DNA from: Oscillibacter sp. ER4
GTDB taxonomy: Bacteria; Bacillota; Clostridia; Oscillospirales; Oscillospiraceae
Direction: 5' to 3'
DNA length: 38,317 bases
NCBI RefSeq assembly: GCF_000765235.1
Contig: NZ_JPJG01000023.1
Coordinates: 1-38,317 of the forward strand
Translations under genes and position numbers: made by a program
Shown: piece by piece, positions 1-7,560 of the stretch
Layout: each line of letters begins with the position of its first letter
Position numbering within the stretch: position 1 is the stretch's first letter
The notes under the pieces: generated by a model
Told to the model about the DNA's origin: nothing
Seen by the model: only the letters and a program-made list of their open reading frames with translations
Databases searched by the model: none

Positions 1-23
1 TTTATGAAAGGAGAGTAACATCT

Positions 24-2879
24 ATGAAAAAGTTACTCGCAATGGTGCTGGCTCTGGTCATGACTCTGTCTCTGGCCGTCAGCGCCAACGCCTTCAAGGA
101 TGACAAGAGCATCAGCGATGATTACGCTGAGGCTGTTGCCGTTCTGAATGGCATGGGTGTGTTCAAGGGTTATGAGGACGGTTCCTTCCAGCCCAAGGGC
201 AACATCACCCGCGCTGAGGTGTCCGCGATCGTTTATCGCGTGTACACTCAGGACGTCAAGGATGCTAAGGCTTCCATGTACGCCACCTACAACAAGTTCA
301 GCGACATGGCTGGCGCCGGTTGGGCTCAGGGCTACATCGGCTACTGCGCCAACGCTGAGCTGGTCAAGGGCTATCCCGACGGTACCTTCAAGCCCTCCGG
401 CAAGGTCACCGGCTACGAAGTCCTCGCTATGATCCTCCGCGCTGTCGGTTACGACAAGAACGGTGAGTTCTCCGGCGCTGATTGGGCGCTGCATGTTGCG
501 CAGACCGCGCAGCAGGCCGGCGTGCTCAAGAACGTCAAGGGCATCGACCTCAACGCTCCCGCTACCCGTGAGCTGGTCGCCGAGCTCCTGTTCCGTGCCA
601 TCGCTGAGTCCGCCACCGTCACCTACACTCCGTCCTTCGGCTATGTGACCGATAAGGTGCTCGGCAATGCTGCTCCCACCCTCGGCTACAAGAACTTCAA
701 GCTCGTCGGCAAGGATTCCGCTGACAAGTGGGGCCGTCCCGCTACCAAGTGGACCTACAACGTCGGCGACACGGAGACCTTTGTTGGCGATAAGGCTGTT
801 GCCTCCTACACCGTGAAGGTTGATGAGTGCGACATCGCTAAGGATCTCGGCATCACCAAGTCCGCCGCCATCGAGAGCGCTTACATCGATGGCGTGAAGA
901 CCAACGTCACCAACGCTTCCGTCACCTCCGACCGCAACGGCAAGATCGATGCGCTGAACACCGCCTCTCTGGTTGGCGCTCAGGGCCGTTTGACCGAGGT
1001 CTACAAGATGGAGAACGGCTATCGTCTGGTTGAGATCAACACCTATCTGGGCGTTGTGAAGACCGTCACTGCCGCTACCACCGACCGCAACGGCCACACC
1101 ACCGCTGCCAAGATCGGCGTTGCTCTCTACCTCGATAGCGACAACAAGGTCAACCCCACCCCCGCTGTTTACAGCTATGAGGCCACCGGCTACACCGTTG
1201 GTCAGTACGTCCTCGTTAACGCCACACTCGACGGTTCTGTCGTCGTCCGCAACGTTGAAGCCGCCACTGTCACCCCGATGGGTCTGATCAAGACTTGGAC
1301 TCCCGCTTACGGTACTGTCGCTGCTACCACCACGGTTGCTGAGACCAAGTACAACGATGCGGACAAGTTCTTCCTTGGCAACTTCAAGGCTAACCCCGCT
1401 GAGAAGGACAACACTTCCTATGACACGATCGTTGATGCCTACGGTAACCTGATCGCTCTGGTCAAGTCCAACGTCAACTATCTCGTCATCGAGAAGATCG
1501 AGTGGAAGCACGACAACAGCGTTATCGGCAACGGCAAGGCTCTTGCTGACTTCGTTCTCGCCAACGGTGAGAAGGTCTCCGGCGCTACCGTCGCTACTGT
1601 CAACGGCGCTGTTACCAGCAACACCACCGACAGCAACGGTCAGTATGCCAAGGCTTACGTCTCTGACTCTTATGTCAACAACGGCGGCAGGGATGGCTAC
1701 TATGGCCACATCTACACCTACTCCGTGAATGCTGACGGCTCCTATGCTCTCAACAAGTACTGCGATTCTCGGGAAGCTGGCAAGACCCACAACAACAGCA
1801 CTATCCACTTCACGCAGTACAAGTCCGCTACCATCAACAACCAGGTCAACAGCTTCGTTGCCAACAACAACACCAAGTTCCTGGTTCTTGATTCCAACGG
1901 CTACACCTACACCCTGTACAACGGCATCAACGAGCTGCCCAGCATGACCGTTGCCCCTGGTGACCTCTGCTTCCTGACTGATGGCACCTATGCTACTCTC
2001 GTCGTCATCAAGGATAAGACCCTTGATTCCAGCGAGTTCGTTGCTTACGCCGCCACTCAGAACGGCTTTGCCACCGGCTACAACCCGGTCAAGTATGCTT
2101 ACACCGTGACCAAGCTCGGCTCCACCGAGGCCACCACGCTGTATGCTTCCACTCAGAACCTGTTCCAGGCTGACGGCTTCTACAAGATCACTCTGGCTGC
2201 TGACGGCACTATCGCTGCTGTCTCCAACAACCCGACCCTGCTCCTCAAGGGCTATGGCTATGCCGCTGCTGACCTGAACGCCAGCTACGACGCTGCCAAC
2301 AGCACCGCTGCTGATCTGTATTGGGATCGTACCAAGGTCGAGAAGTTCGAGGGCGACTCCCTTGTCGGCGCTGGTTACGGCGACTACCGCGTGAACTCCT
2401 CCACCGAGTACTATGTGGTCACCAAGACTCAGTACTCTGATGGCACCGAGATCACCGAGATCACCAAGGGCGACATCAACTCTGTTGCGGCTGACGACGT
2501 CGTCGTTATCGGCTACACCAGCAAGAACGCTGTCGGCAACGTCGATAATGTTGCTTCCTACGTTTACGTGATGAAGCTCGTTGATAACGGCTCCAACCCC
2601 GAGATCACCACCGGCACCGTTGAGTTCAAGGTTCAGTTCGTCGATCAGTACGGCGTTGTGAAGAGCGACGTCCTCGACCTCGGCGTTCAGAAGAAGTCCA
2701 CCACCGGTACCTTCAGCTTCGATCTCCAGACCGTCCTCGCCCACCAGGGCTGGCAGGGTGACTTCACCTGGAACGCCACGACGGTTGCTCTGGTTGGCCA
2801 GCTGAACTCCACCAGGGCTGAGACCTACACGGTCAACGCTGGCGAGACCACCACGGTCATCTTCACCGTCATCAAGTAA
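24..2879 (+). CDS. Secreted S-layer homology (SLH) domain protein
   Basis: A 951-residue exported surface protein. Residues 1-23 form a signal peptide (Lys-Lys, hydrophobic core, ANA cleavage site). Three SLH-like segments follow at about 30-75, 92-142 and 153-195. The first two carry the typical GYEDGSF/GYPDGTF turn followed by TRAE or TGYE; the third is more diverged. SLH domains bind pyruvylated secondary cell-wall polymer, so the protein is probably anchored at the wall. The remaining roughly 750 residues are rich in Thr, Asn, Val and Tyr and look beta-rich; I do not recognise a family. The start has a good ribosome site (AAAGGAGAG at 7-15). Alanine codons are mostly GCT/GCC, unlike many neighbours, which fits strong expression. 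It could be an S-layer subunit or a wall-associated protein of other function. Confidence 0.9.
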   Translation: MKKLLAMVLALVMTLSLAVSANAFKDDKSISDDYAEAVAVLNGMGVFKGYEDGSFQPKGNITRAEVSAIVYRVYTQDVKDAKASMYATYNKFSDMAGAGWAQGYIGYCANAELVKGYPDGTFKPSGKVTGYEVLAMILRAVGYDKNGEFSGADWALHVAQTAQQAGVLKNVKGIDLNAPATRELVAELLFRAIAESATVTYTPSFGYVTDKVLGNAAPTLGYKNFKLVGKDSADKWGRPATKWTYNVGDTETFVGDKAVASYTVKVDECDIAKDLGITKSAAIESAYIDGVKTNVTNASVTSDRNGKIDALNTASLVGAQGRLTEVYKMENGYRLVEINTYLGVVKTVTAATTDRNGHTTAAKIGVALYLDSDNKVNPTPAVYSYEATGYTVGQYVLVNATLDGSVVVRNVEAATVTPMGLIKTWTPAYGTVAATTTVAETKYNDADKFFLGNFKANPAEKDNTSYDTIVDAYGNLIALVKSNVNYLVIEKIEWKHDNSVIGNGKALADFVLANGEKVSGATVATVNGAVTSNTTDSNGQYAKAYVSDSYVNNGGRDGYYGHIYTYSVNADGSYALNKYCDSREAGKTHNNSTIHFTQYKSATINNQVNSFVANNNTKFLVLDSNGYTYTLYNGINELPSMTVAPGDLCFLTDGTYATLVVIKDKTLDSSEFVAYAATQNGFATGYNPVKYAYTVTKLGSTEATTLYASTQNLFQADGFYKITLAADGTIAAVSNNPTLLLKGYGYAAADLNASYDAANSTAADLYWDRTKVEKFEGDSLVGAGYGDYRVNSSTEYYVVTKTQYSDGTEITEITKGDINSVAADDVVVIGYTSKNAVGNVDNVASYVYVMKLVDNGSNPEITTGTVEFKVQFVDQYGVVKSDVLDLGVQKKSTTGTFSFDLQTVLAHQGWQGDFTWNATTVALVGQLNSTRAETYTVNAGETTTVIFTVIK

Positions 2880-2932
2880 TTGATGCAAAACCGATTTGAA
2901 GCGCATCGCAGGATGCATTCATAAAAGTTTTA

Positions 2933-2961
2933 CCCCCGAGGCTTTTGCCTCGGGGGTTTTT
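2933..2961 (+). terminator. Rho-independent terminator of the SLH gene
   Basis: A perfect 10-bp stem, CCCCCGAGGC (2933-2942) with GCCTCGGGGG (2947-2956), has a TTTT loop and is followed by five T. It lies 54 bases after the SLH stop codon and just before the convergent tail-fibre-like gene. Confidence 0.9.
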
Positions 2962-2969
2962 CTGCTTTG

Positions 2970-3551
2970 TTATTTCTTTATCGCAAATAGTGTTGCTGTT
3001 GCACCTGCGTTGGAACCGCCGCTGAGTTTGACGGAAGTAACCCCTGTCCAGTTAACTGACTCGGTTGTGTCGCTGTAGTTAGTCAAGCCCTCCACATTGC
3101 AAGCTGAGAACGTATAGCTGGCAACCTTGCCGCCGAATGGAAACAGCCACGCAACGCCTGCCGATGTGGAGCGGTCGTTGCTGCAAATCGTGCCGACGGA
3201 TGCGTTGTTGACGGAAACGCTCATTGTGCCGCTGACGGAGCTGACGCTGAATGTCAAAAACAGCGCCGCAACCTTGGTCATGTCGACCTGCGAGAGGTCG
3301 AAATTGAGCGTGCCGTTTTCCGTCGTGGTCACGAGCGGGTCCGCGAGCTTGACGAGGCAGTTGGCCTCGCGCGCCGCCGCGACCTCCTGCTGCACGGCGG
3401 TGACGGCCGAGGTGTCTGCCTTGGTGTTCAGCGTGTCGTCGTGGCTTTTGAGCGCGGTGTCGAGCTTGTGCGTCAGGTCGTTGAAGTCGGACATTTGGAT
3501 GAAGTCCGATTTTTCCCACGTGGGAAGAGAGTAGTTTGTAGTCCGTTTCAT
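2970..3551 (-). CDS. Orphan phage tail-fibre-like protein
   Basis: A 193-residue protein. The N-terminus (MKRTTNYSLPTWEKSDFIQM followed by SDFN) has the form common at the start of Firmicutes phage tail-fibre or appendage proteins. A short helical stretch with heptad-like character follows at about 25-60. The rest is a Ser/Thr/Val-rich, glycine-containing, probably beta-sandwich region. The start at 3551 was chosen for its strong ribosome site (AAGGAG, 6 bases upstream) and because the phage-like motif begins there; a longer frame to 3647 would run through the upstream terminator. It sits about 16 kb from the phage cassette and on the opposite strand, with no phage gene beside it. It may be a domesticated or stray tail gene. 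The assignment is by resemblance only. Confidence 0.6.
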   Translation of the reverse strand: MKRTTNYSLPTWEKSDFIQMSDFNDLTHKLDTALKSHDDTLNTKADTSAVTAVQQEVAAAREANCLVKLADPLVTTTENGTLNFDLSQVDMTKVAALFLTFSVSSVSGTMSVSVNNASVGTICSNDRSTSAGVAWLFPFGGKVASYTFSACNVEGLTNYSDTTESVNWTGVTSVKLSGGSNAGATATLFAIKK

Positions 3552-3571
3552 AGCAATCTCCTTAAAAACAG

Positions 3572-3600
3572 TAAAAATAAAACCCCCGGAAAACCGGGGG
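3572..3600 (-). terminator. Terminator on the minus strand between two minus-strand genes
   Basis: The stem CCCCCGG (3583-3589) with CCGGGGG (3594-3600) and an AAAA loop is followed on the minus strand by a T-rich tract (3572-3582). It should end transcription from the gene at 3661-4245 just before the next gene. A second small inverted repeat, CATGCTT with AAGCATG (3603-3619), lies next to it. Confidence 0.75.
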
Positions 3601-3660
3601 TTCATGCTTGTCAAGCATGAAAGGAGTTGTTGGACGAAGGACGGCAACCAACTGAAAATT

Positions 3661-4245
3661 TTACAGATCGCCGGACATGAAGCCGCCGCGGAGCCAGTTG
3701 GCGAGCTCGGCGGGGGTGCCGGGGACGCCGACGGTGGCGAATTCCGTGCGCGAGGGGACCATCTGCGCGTTGTCCGAGCTCTCCGCCCACTGGACGCGCT
3801 GCAAAATGTGCTCCGTGCAGTGCTCGAGCGGGCCGTCGGGCGCGGGCTTATATTGGAGGAGGATGGTCACGCAGCGGTTGTCGGACGTCCAGCGGCCGAA
3901 GTTCGTCGTGGGCTTGCGCCACTTCCAGAGGCATTTGTCGCCGCGCTGCTTTTTGAGCTTCAAATAGCCGTTTTCGATGTCCTGCGTGCAGCGCATGAGC
4001 CAGATGACATGGTAGCCCGCGCGCTGGAAGTGGGAGCAGACGTCGAAAAAGTGCTCCTCCATGAGTAAGCCATCCTGGAGCATCATCACGAAATGGTTGA
4101 TCTGCACGTAGGCGGTGACGGTCTTATCGCCGACGGTGACGGGGACGTTGCGGCACTCGGGCGGGACGATCGCGCGCCACTGCTCACGCCACGCGGAGGC
4201 GGAGGACTGGACGAGCGGGGGCGTTTTCTTCTTCCAAAACAGCAT
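3661..4245 (-). CDS. Conserved-looking protein of unknown function
   Basis: A 194-residue, probably cytoplasmic protein that I do not recognise. It begins MLFWKKKTPPLV and has mixed hydrophobic and charged content, several Cys (including a CTQD region) and a Trp-rich stretch (LWKWRKPTTNFGRW). There is no signal peptide or clear membrane segment. The start at 4245 was chosen because AAAAGGAG lies 6 bases upstream; the frame stays open to 4416 but that extension runs across a likely promoter. It stands alone between a terminator and a divergent transporter gene. No function is proposed. Confidence 0.65.
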   Translation of the reverse strand: MLFWKKKTPPLVQSSASAWREQWRAIVPPECRNVPVTVGDKTVTAYVQINHFVMMLQDGLLMEEHFFDVCSHFQRAGYHVIWLMRCTQDIENGYLKLKKQRGDKCLWKWRKPTTNFGRWTSDNRCVTILLQYKPAPDGPLEHCTEHILQRVQWAESSDNAQMVPSRTEFATVGVPGTPAELANWLRGGFMSGDL

Positions 4246-4273
4246 GGGAGCTCCTTTTCGCAATTTTTGTTCC

Positions 4274-4302
4274 ATTATAGCGAAAACGGGACGAAAAGGC
4301 AA
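4274..4302 (-). promoter_or_regulatory. Promoter for the gene at 3661-4245
   Basis: On the minus strand, TTGCCT (plus 4297-4302) and TATAAT (plus 4274-4279) are 17 bases apart, a vegetative sigma-A spacing. The start point would lie about 20-25 bases before the start codon. Confidence 0.6.
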
Positions 4303-4427
4303 GGAATATTGGCATTTTACAGGGATTTGACAGAGTGGGGCGCGACGGGCGCTTGCTATTTCGGCGAAAACATGATATTCTACTGTGATTCTAAGGAAAT
4401 CGACTTTTCTTTGCAAGGAGAACGGCT

Positions 4428-5765
4428 ATGAAGCTTGACCAAAAGCGCACGGTGCTGGTGGGGCTGGCGTTTTTGTCCATCTGCGCGTTCTGGCAGATGT
4501 ACGACAACATCATCCCGCTGATCTTGACGAACACGTTCCACTTAGACGAGACCATTTCCGGCGCGATCATGGCGGCGGACAATGTGCTGGCGCTGTTTTT
4601 GCTGCCGTTCTTCGGCGCGCTGAGTGATCAGACGAGCACGAAAATCGGGCGGCGGATGCCGTTTATCCTCGGCGGCACGGCGGCTGCGGTGATCCTGATG
4701 AATCTGCTGCCGCTTTTTGACAACGGCTACGCAAATGGCGCGAGCACGGGTAAGCTTGCGATGTTCGTCGTCACGCTGGGGCTGCTGCTCGTGGCGATGG
4801 GGACCTACCGCTCGCCCGCGGTGGCGCTGATGCCAGACGTGACACCCAAGCCCATAAGATCGCGCGCGAACGCGATTATTAACCTGATGGGCGCGGTCGG
4901 CGGCATTTCGTATCTGATCGTGGCGGCGGTGCTGTATCCGAACAGCAAGACGGCGGGGGCCGAGCATGTGAACTACCAACCGCTGTTTGTCGTCGTGTCG
5001 GTGCTGATGGCGGTTTCGGTCATCGTGCTGTACTTCACGACAAACGAGCCGAAGCTCGCGGCGGCGGAGAAGGAATACGAGGCCGAGCATCCCGAGCAGC
5101 AGCTCGTGGAGGAGGAGCCGGACGGCAGCGAGGATCTCCCCAAAGAAGTCAAGCGCAGCCTTGTGATGCTGCTGTGCTCGATCGCGCTGTGGTACATCGG
5201 CTACAACGGCGTGACGACGTGGTGGACGACGTATGTCGGGCGCGTGATGGGGCGGGGCCTCGGCGGCGCGTCGACGTGCTTGCTCGTCGCGACGGGCGGG
5301 GCCATCGTGTCGTACATCCCCGTGGGGCAGCTGGCGTCGAAGATCGGACGCAAGAAGACCATTCAGGGCGGCGTCATCCTGCTTGCGGCGTGCTTTGCGT
5401 CGGCGTACTTTTTGACGACGCATTATCAGAGCATCAACGCCGTGATGTTTGTCGTGTTTGCGCTCGTCGGTCTTGCGTGGGCGGCAATCAACGTCAACTC
5501 GCTGCCGATGGTCGTTGAAATGTGCAAGGGCAGCGATATCGGCAAGTTCACGGGTTACTACTACACATTTTCGATGGCGGCGCAGGTCGTGACGCCGATT
5601 TTGGCGGGCACGCTTTTGAAGCACATCAGCTACAGTGTGCTGTTCCCGTATGCGGCGTTCTTCGTGGTGTGCAGCTTTGTGACGATGTGCTTCGTGCGCC
5701 ACGGCGACTGCAAAGTGGAGGCCAAGGCCGGCCTTGCGGCGTTTGAGGACATGGATGCGGACTAA
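4428..5765 (+). CDS. MFS transporter, SLC45/GPH-like sugar-cation symporter type
   Basis: A 445-residue integral membrane protein with about 12 hydrophobic segments. The loop after the second segment reads GALSDQTSTKIGRRMPF, a major facilitator signature of the kind seen in SLC45/GPH-type sugar symporters. A charged, Glu-rich cytoplasmic loop lies in the middle at about residues 205-240, separating two six-helix halves. Sugar or glycoside uptake by cation symport is the family expectation; the substrate cannot be read from sequence. The ribosome site AAGGAG lies 7 bases before the ATG. It is first in a four-gene plus-strand run ending at 9283, but the 24-base gap to the next gene alone does not prove shared function. 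Confidence 0.8.
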   Translation: MKLDQKRTVLVGLAFLSICAFWQMYDNIIPLILTNTFHLDETISGAIMAADNVLALFLLPFFGALSDQTSTKIGRRMPFILGGTAAAVILMNLLPLFDNGYANGASTGKLAMFVVTLGLLLVAMGTYRSPAVALMPDVTPKPIRSRANAIINLMGAVGGISYLIVAAVLYPNSKTAGAEHVNYQPLFVVVSVLMAVSVIVLYFTTNEPKLAAAEKEYEAEHPEQQLVEEEPDGSEDLPKEVKRSLVMLLCSIALWYIGYNGVTTWWTTYVGRVMGRGLGGASTCLLVATGGAIVSYIPVGQLASKIGRKKTIQGGVILLAACFASAYFLTTHYQSINAVMFVVFALVGLAWAAINVNSLPMVVEMCKGSDIGKFTGYYYTFSMAAQVVTPILAGTLLKHISYSVLFPYAAFFVVCSFVTMCFVRHGDCKVEAKAGLAAFEDMDAD

Positions 5766-5789
5766 ATCGAATACAAGAAGTGATCTAAA

Positions 5790-6614
5790 ATGAAAATTTT
5801 ACGGATCGTTGTCGGAATTTGCCTGATTCTGGCGGTCGCGTGGGCGGTTTTACTGCGCGCGCGGCGCGGGACGGAGTCGATGGCGGCGCTGCGGAAATTC
5901 CGCTATGCGCACCGCGGGCTCTACGATAAGGAGGCGGGCATTCCCGAAAATTCGCTGCCGGCATTCTCGCGCGCAATCGCGCGGGGCTTCGGCGCGGAGC
6001 TCGACGTGCACCTGCTGCGCGACGAGACGCTTGCCGTGTTCCACGACAGCGATGTGAAGCGTATGACGGGCCGCGAGGGGTATCTCGAAGACCTGAGCGC
6101 GGACGAGCTCAAGGACTACGCGCTGGACGGGACGAAGGAGACCATCCCGCAGTTCAAGGATGTGCTCGCGCTGTTTGCGGGGACGGGCCTGCCGGTCATT
6201 GTGGAGGTCAAGAGCTTTCGCGACAACTTTGCCGAGCTCACTGAGCGCACGATGGCGGAACTCGACAAATTTGGCGTCAAGTACTGCGTGGAGTCGTTCG
6301 ACCCGCGGTGCGTGGCGTGGCTGAAAAAGCACCGGCCAGAGGTCATCCGCGGGCAGTTGAGCTGCGACTTTTTGAAAGACCGCGGCAATTTGAGCCTGCC
6401 GATGGCGTTTGCGACGACGAATCTGCTGGGCAACATCATGGCGCAGCCGGATTTTGTCGCCTACAAATTTGAAGATAAGAAAAACTGGGCGCCGCGTTTA
6501 TGCCGTAAGCTCTACGGCGCGCAGGGCGTTTACTGGACCATCCGGTCGAAAGAAGACTTGGAGACGGCGGAGCGCGAGGGCGCGATCGTCATTTTTGAGC
6601 GGTTTATTCCCTAA
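5790..6614 (+). CDS. Glycerophosphodiester phosphodiesterase family protein, membrane-anchored
   Basis: A 274-residue protein with one N-terminal membrane segment (about 5-22) and a GDPD TIM-barrel domain. His41 in the HRG motif and His85 in FHD match the catalytic pair of the family, and Glu70 and Asp72 in ELDVH match metal ligands; a further acidic residue occurs in VEVKSF. The family hydrolyses glycerophosphodiesters to glycerol 3-phosphate and an alcohol. The anchor suggests action at or outside the membrane, on deacylated lipids or teichoic-acid-type polymers (inference). The ribosome site is weak (AAGAAGTGAT). It follows the transporter by 24 bases and precedes the acyltransferase gene by 67 bases. 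Confidence 0.88.
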   Translation: MKILRIVVGICLILAVAWAVLLRARRGTESMAALRKFRYAHRGLYDKEAGIPENSLPAFSRAIARGFGAELDVHLLRDETLAVFHDSDVKRMTGREGYLEDLSADELKDYALDGTKETIPQFKDVLALFAGTGLPVIVEVKSFRDNFAELTERTMAELDKFGVKYCVESFDPRCVAWLKKHRPEVIRGQLSCDFLKDRGNLSLPMAFATTNLLGNIMAQPDFVAYKFEDKKNWAPRLCRKLYGAQGVYWTIRSKEDLETAEREGAIVIFERFIP

Positions 6615-6681
6615 AGAGGGGTCCCACTTGTGGAAGGGTGGGGGAAAAGAAGCAAAACCGAAAGAAAAGGAAGAAGGTTTT

Positions 6682-7560
6682 ATGGCAGAACAGAAAAGAC
6701 GCTGGGGCGACCGGCGCGACGCAACACTGCTGCGGGATGTGGATTCGCTGCACTTTATCATGGGCATCATCTATCCCAACCGCGCGGACAACGAGGCGTA
6801 TATCGCAGAGCGCGTGAATTTAGAGCCCATCAAGGACTACATTGCGACGAAAAACTATGAGGGCATCCCGTTCAAGTACACGTTTTTCCACGTGATTTTG
6901 ACGGCGCTCGTTAAGACGGTCATTTTACGGCCGAAGCTCAACCGCTTTTACGCGAATGAAAACTACTATCAGCGCAATAAGGTGACAGCGGGCTTTGTCA
7001 TCAAAAAGGAGTTTGCCGACGGCAGCGAAGAGGCCATGGCTCTGCTGGAGATAAAGCCTGAGAGCACCATCGACACGATCCACGAAGAGATCCACCAGGA
7101 GGTTGCGGCCTGCCGCGAGCAGAAGAAGGTCAACACGACCGACAACAGCATGAATGTGCTCAACAGCCTGCCGCGCTTTTTGTCCAAGGCGGCGGTGCGG
7201 TTTATCCGCTGGCTCGACAAGCACGGCTGGTGCCCCGATTTCCTGATCGGCAAGGACCCGAACTACAGTTCGGTGTTCATCTCTAACCTCGGTTCCATTC
7301 ATCTCAAAAGCGGCTACCACCACCTGACGAACTGGGGCACGAGCTCGCTGTTCTGCATCATCGGCGAAAAGAAGTGGACGCCGCTGTACGACGAGCACGG
7401 CCTTGTCGAAATGCAGGAGACGGTGGACCTCGGCCTCACCGTGGATGAGCGCATTGCCGACGGCTACTATTACGCAAAGAGCGTGCGCCTTTTCAAATAT
7501 CTGTTAGAACACCCCACCCTTTTGGAACGACCGCTATCGGAGGAAGTAGAATATGAGTGA
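6682..7560 (+). CDS. CAT-fold acyltransferase, 2-oxoacid dehydrogenase E2 catalytic-domain-like, altered catalytic motif
   Basis: A 292-residue protein resembling the catalytic domain of 2-oxoacid dehydrogenase E2 and chloramphenicol acetyltransferases, with no lipoyl or subunit-binding domain. Family-like segments include FKYTFFHVILTALVKTVILR (about 61-80), SVFISNLGSI and a C-terminal TVDERIADGYYYAK. In classical E2 that last motif reads DHRxxDG with a catalytic His; here Glu occupies that position, so chemistry by the usual mechanism is doubtful. The start ATG at 6682 follows GGAAGAAGG; longer frames run back into the diesterase gene. Its last 8 bases overlap the start of the acyl-CoA ligase gene (ATGAGTGA), implying translational coupling. 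It may transfer, or simply bind, an acyl group made by that ligase (inference). Confidence 0.7.
   Translation: MAEQKRRWGDRRDATLLRDVDSLHFIMGIIYPNRADNEAYIAERVNLEPIKDYIATKNYEGIPFKYTFFHVILTALVKTVILRPKLNRFYANENYYQRNKVTAGFVIKKEFADGSEEAMALLEIKPESTIDTIHEEIHQEVAACREQKKVNTTDNSMNVLNSLPRFLSKAAVRFIRWLDKHGWCPDFLIGKDPNYSSVFISNLGSIHLKSGYHHLTNWGTSSLFCIIGEKKWTPLYDEHGLVEMQETVDLGLTVDERIADGYYYAKSVRLFKYLLEHPTLLERPLSEEVEYE

Noticed and set aside
33-2918. A 961-codon open frame opposite the SLH gene
   Set aside because: Same cause: strong codon bias in the sense gene. It has no ribosome site and an unlikely composition. Similar shadows lie opposite hgdA, hgdB and gcdB.
4327-4380. Plus-strand promoter for the transporter gene
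   Set aside because: TTGACA at 4327-4332 has no -10 at a proper distance, and TTGCTA with TATTCT (4353-4381) is a weak match; not listed as a feature.
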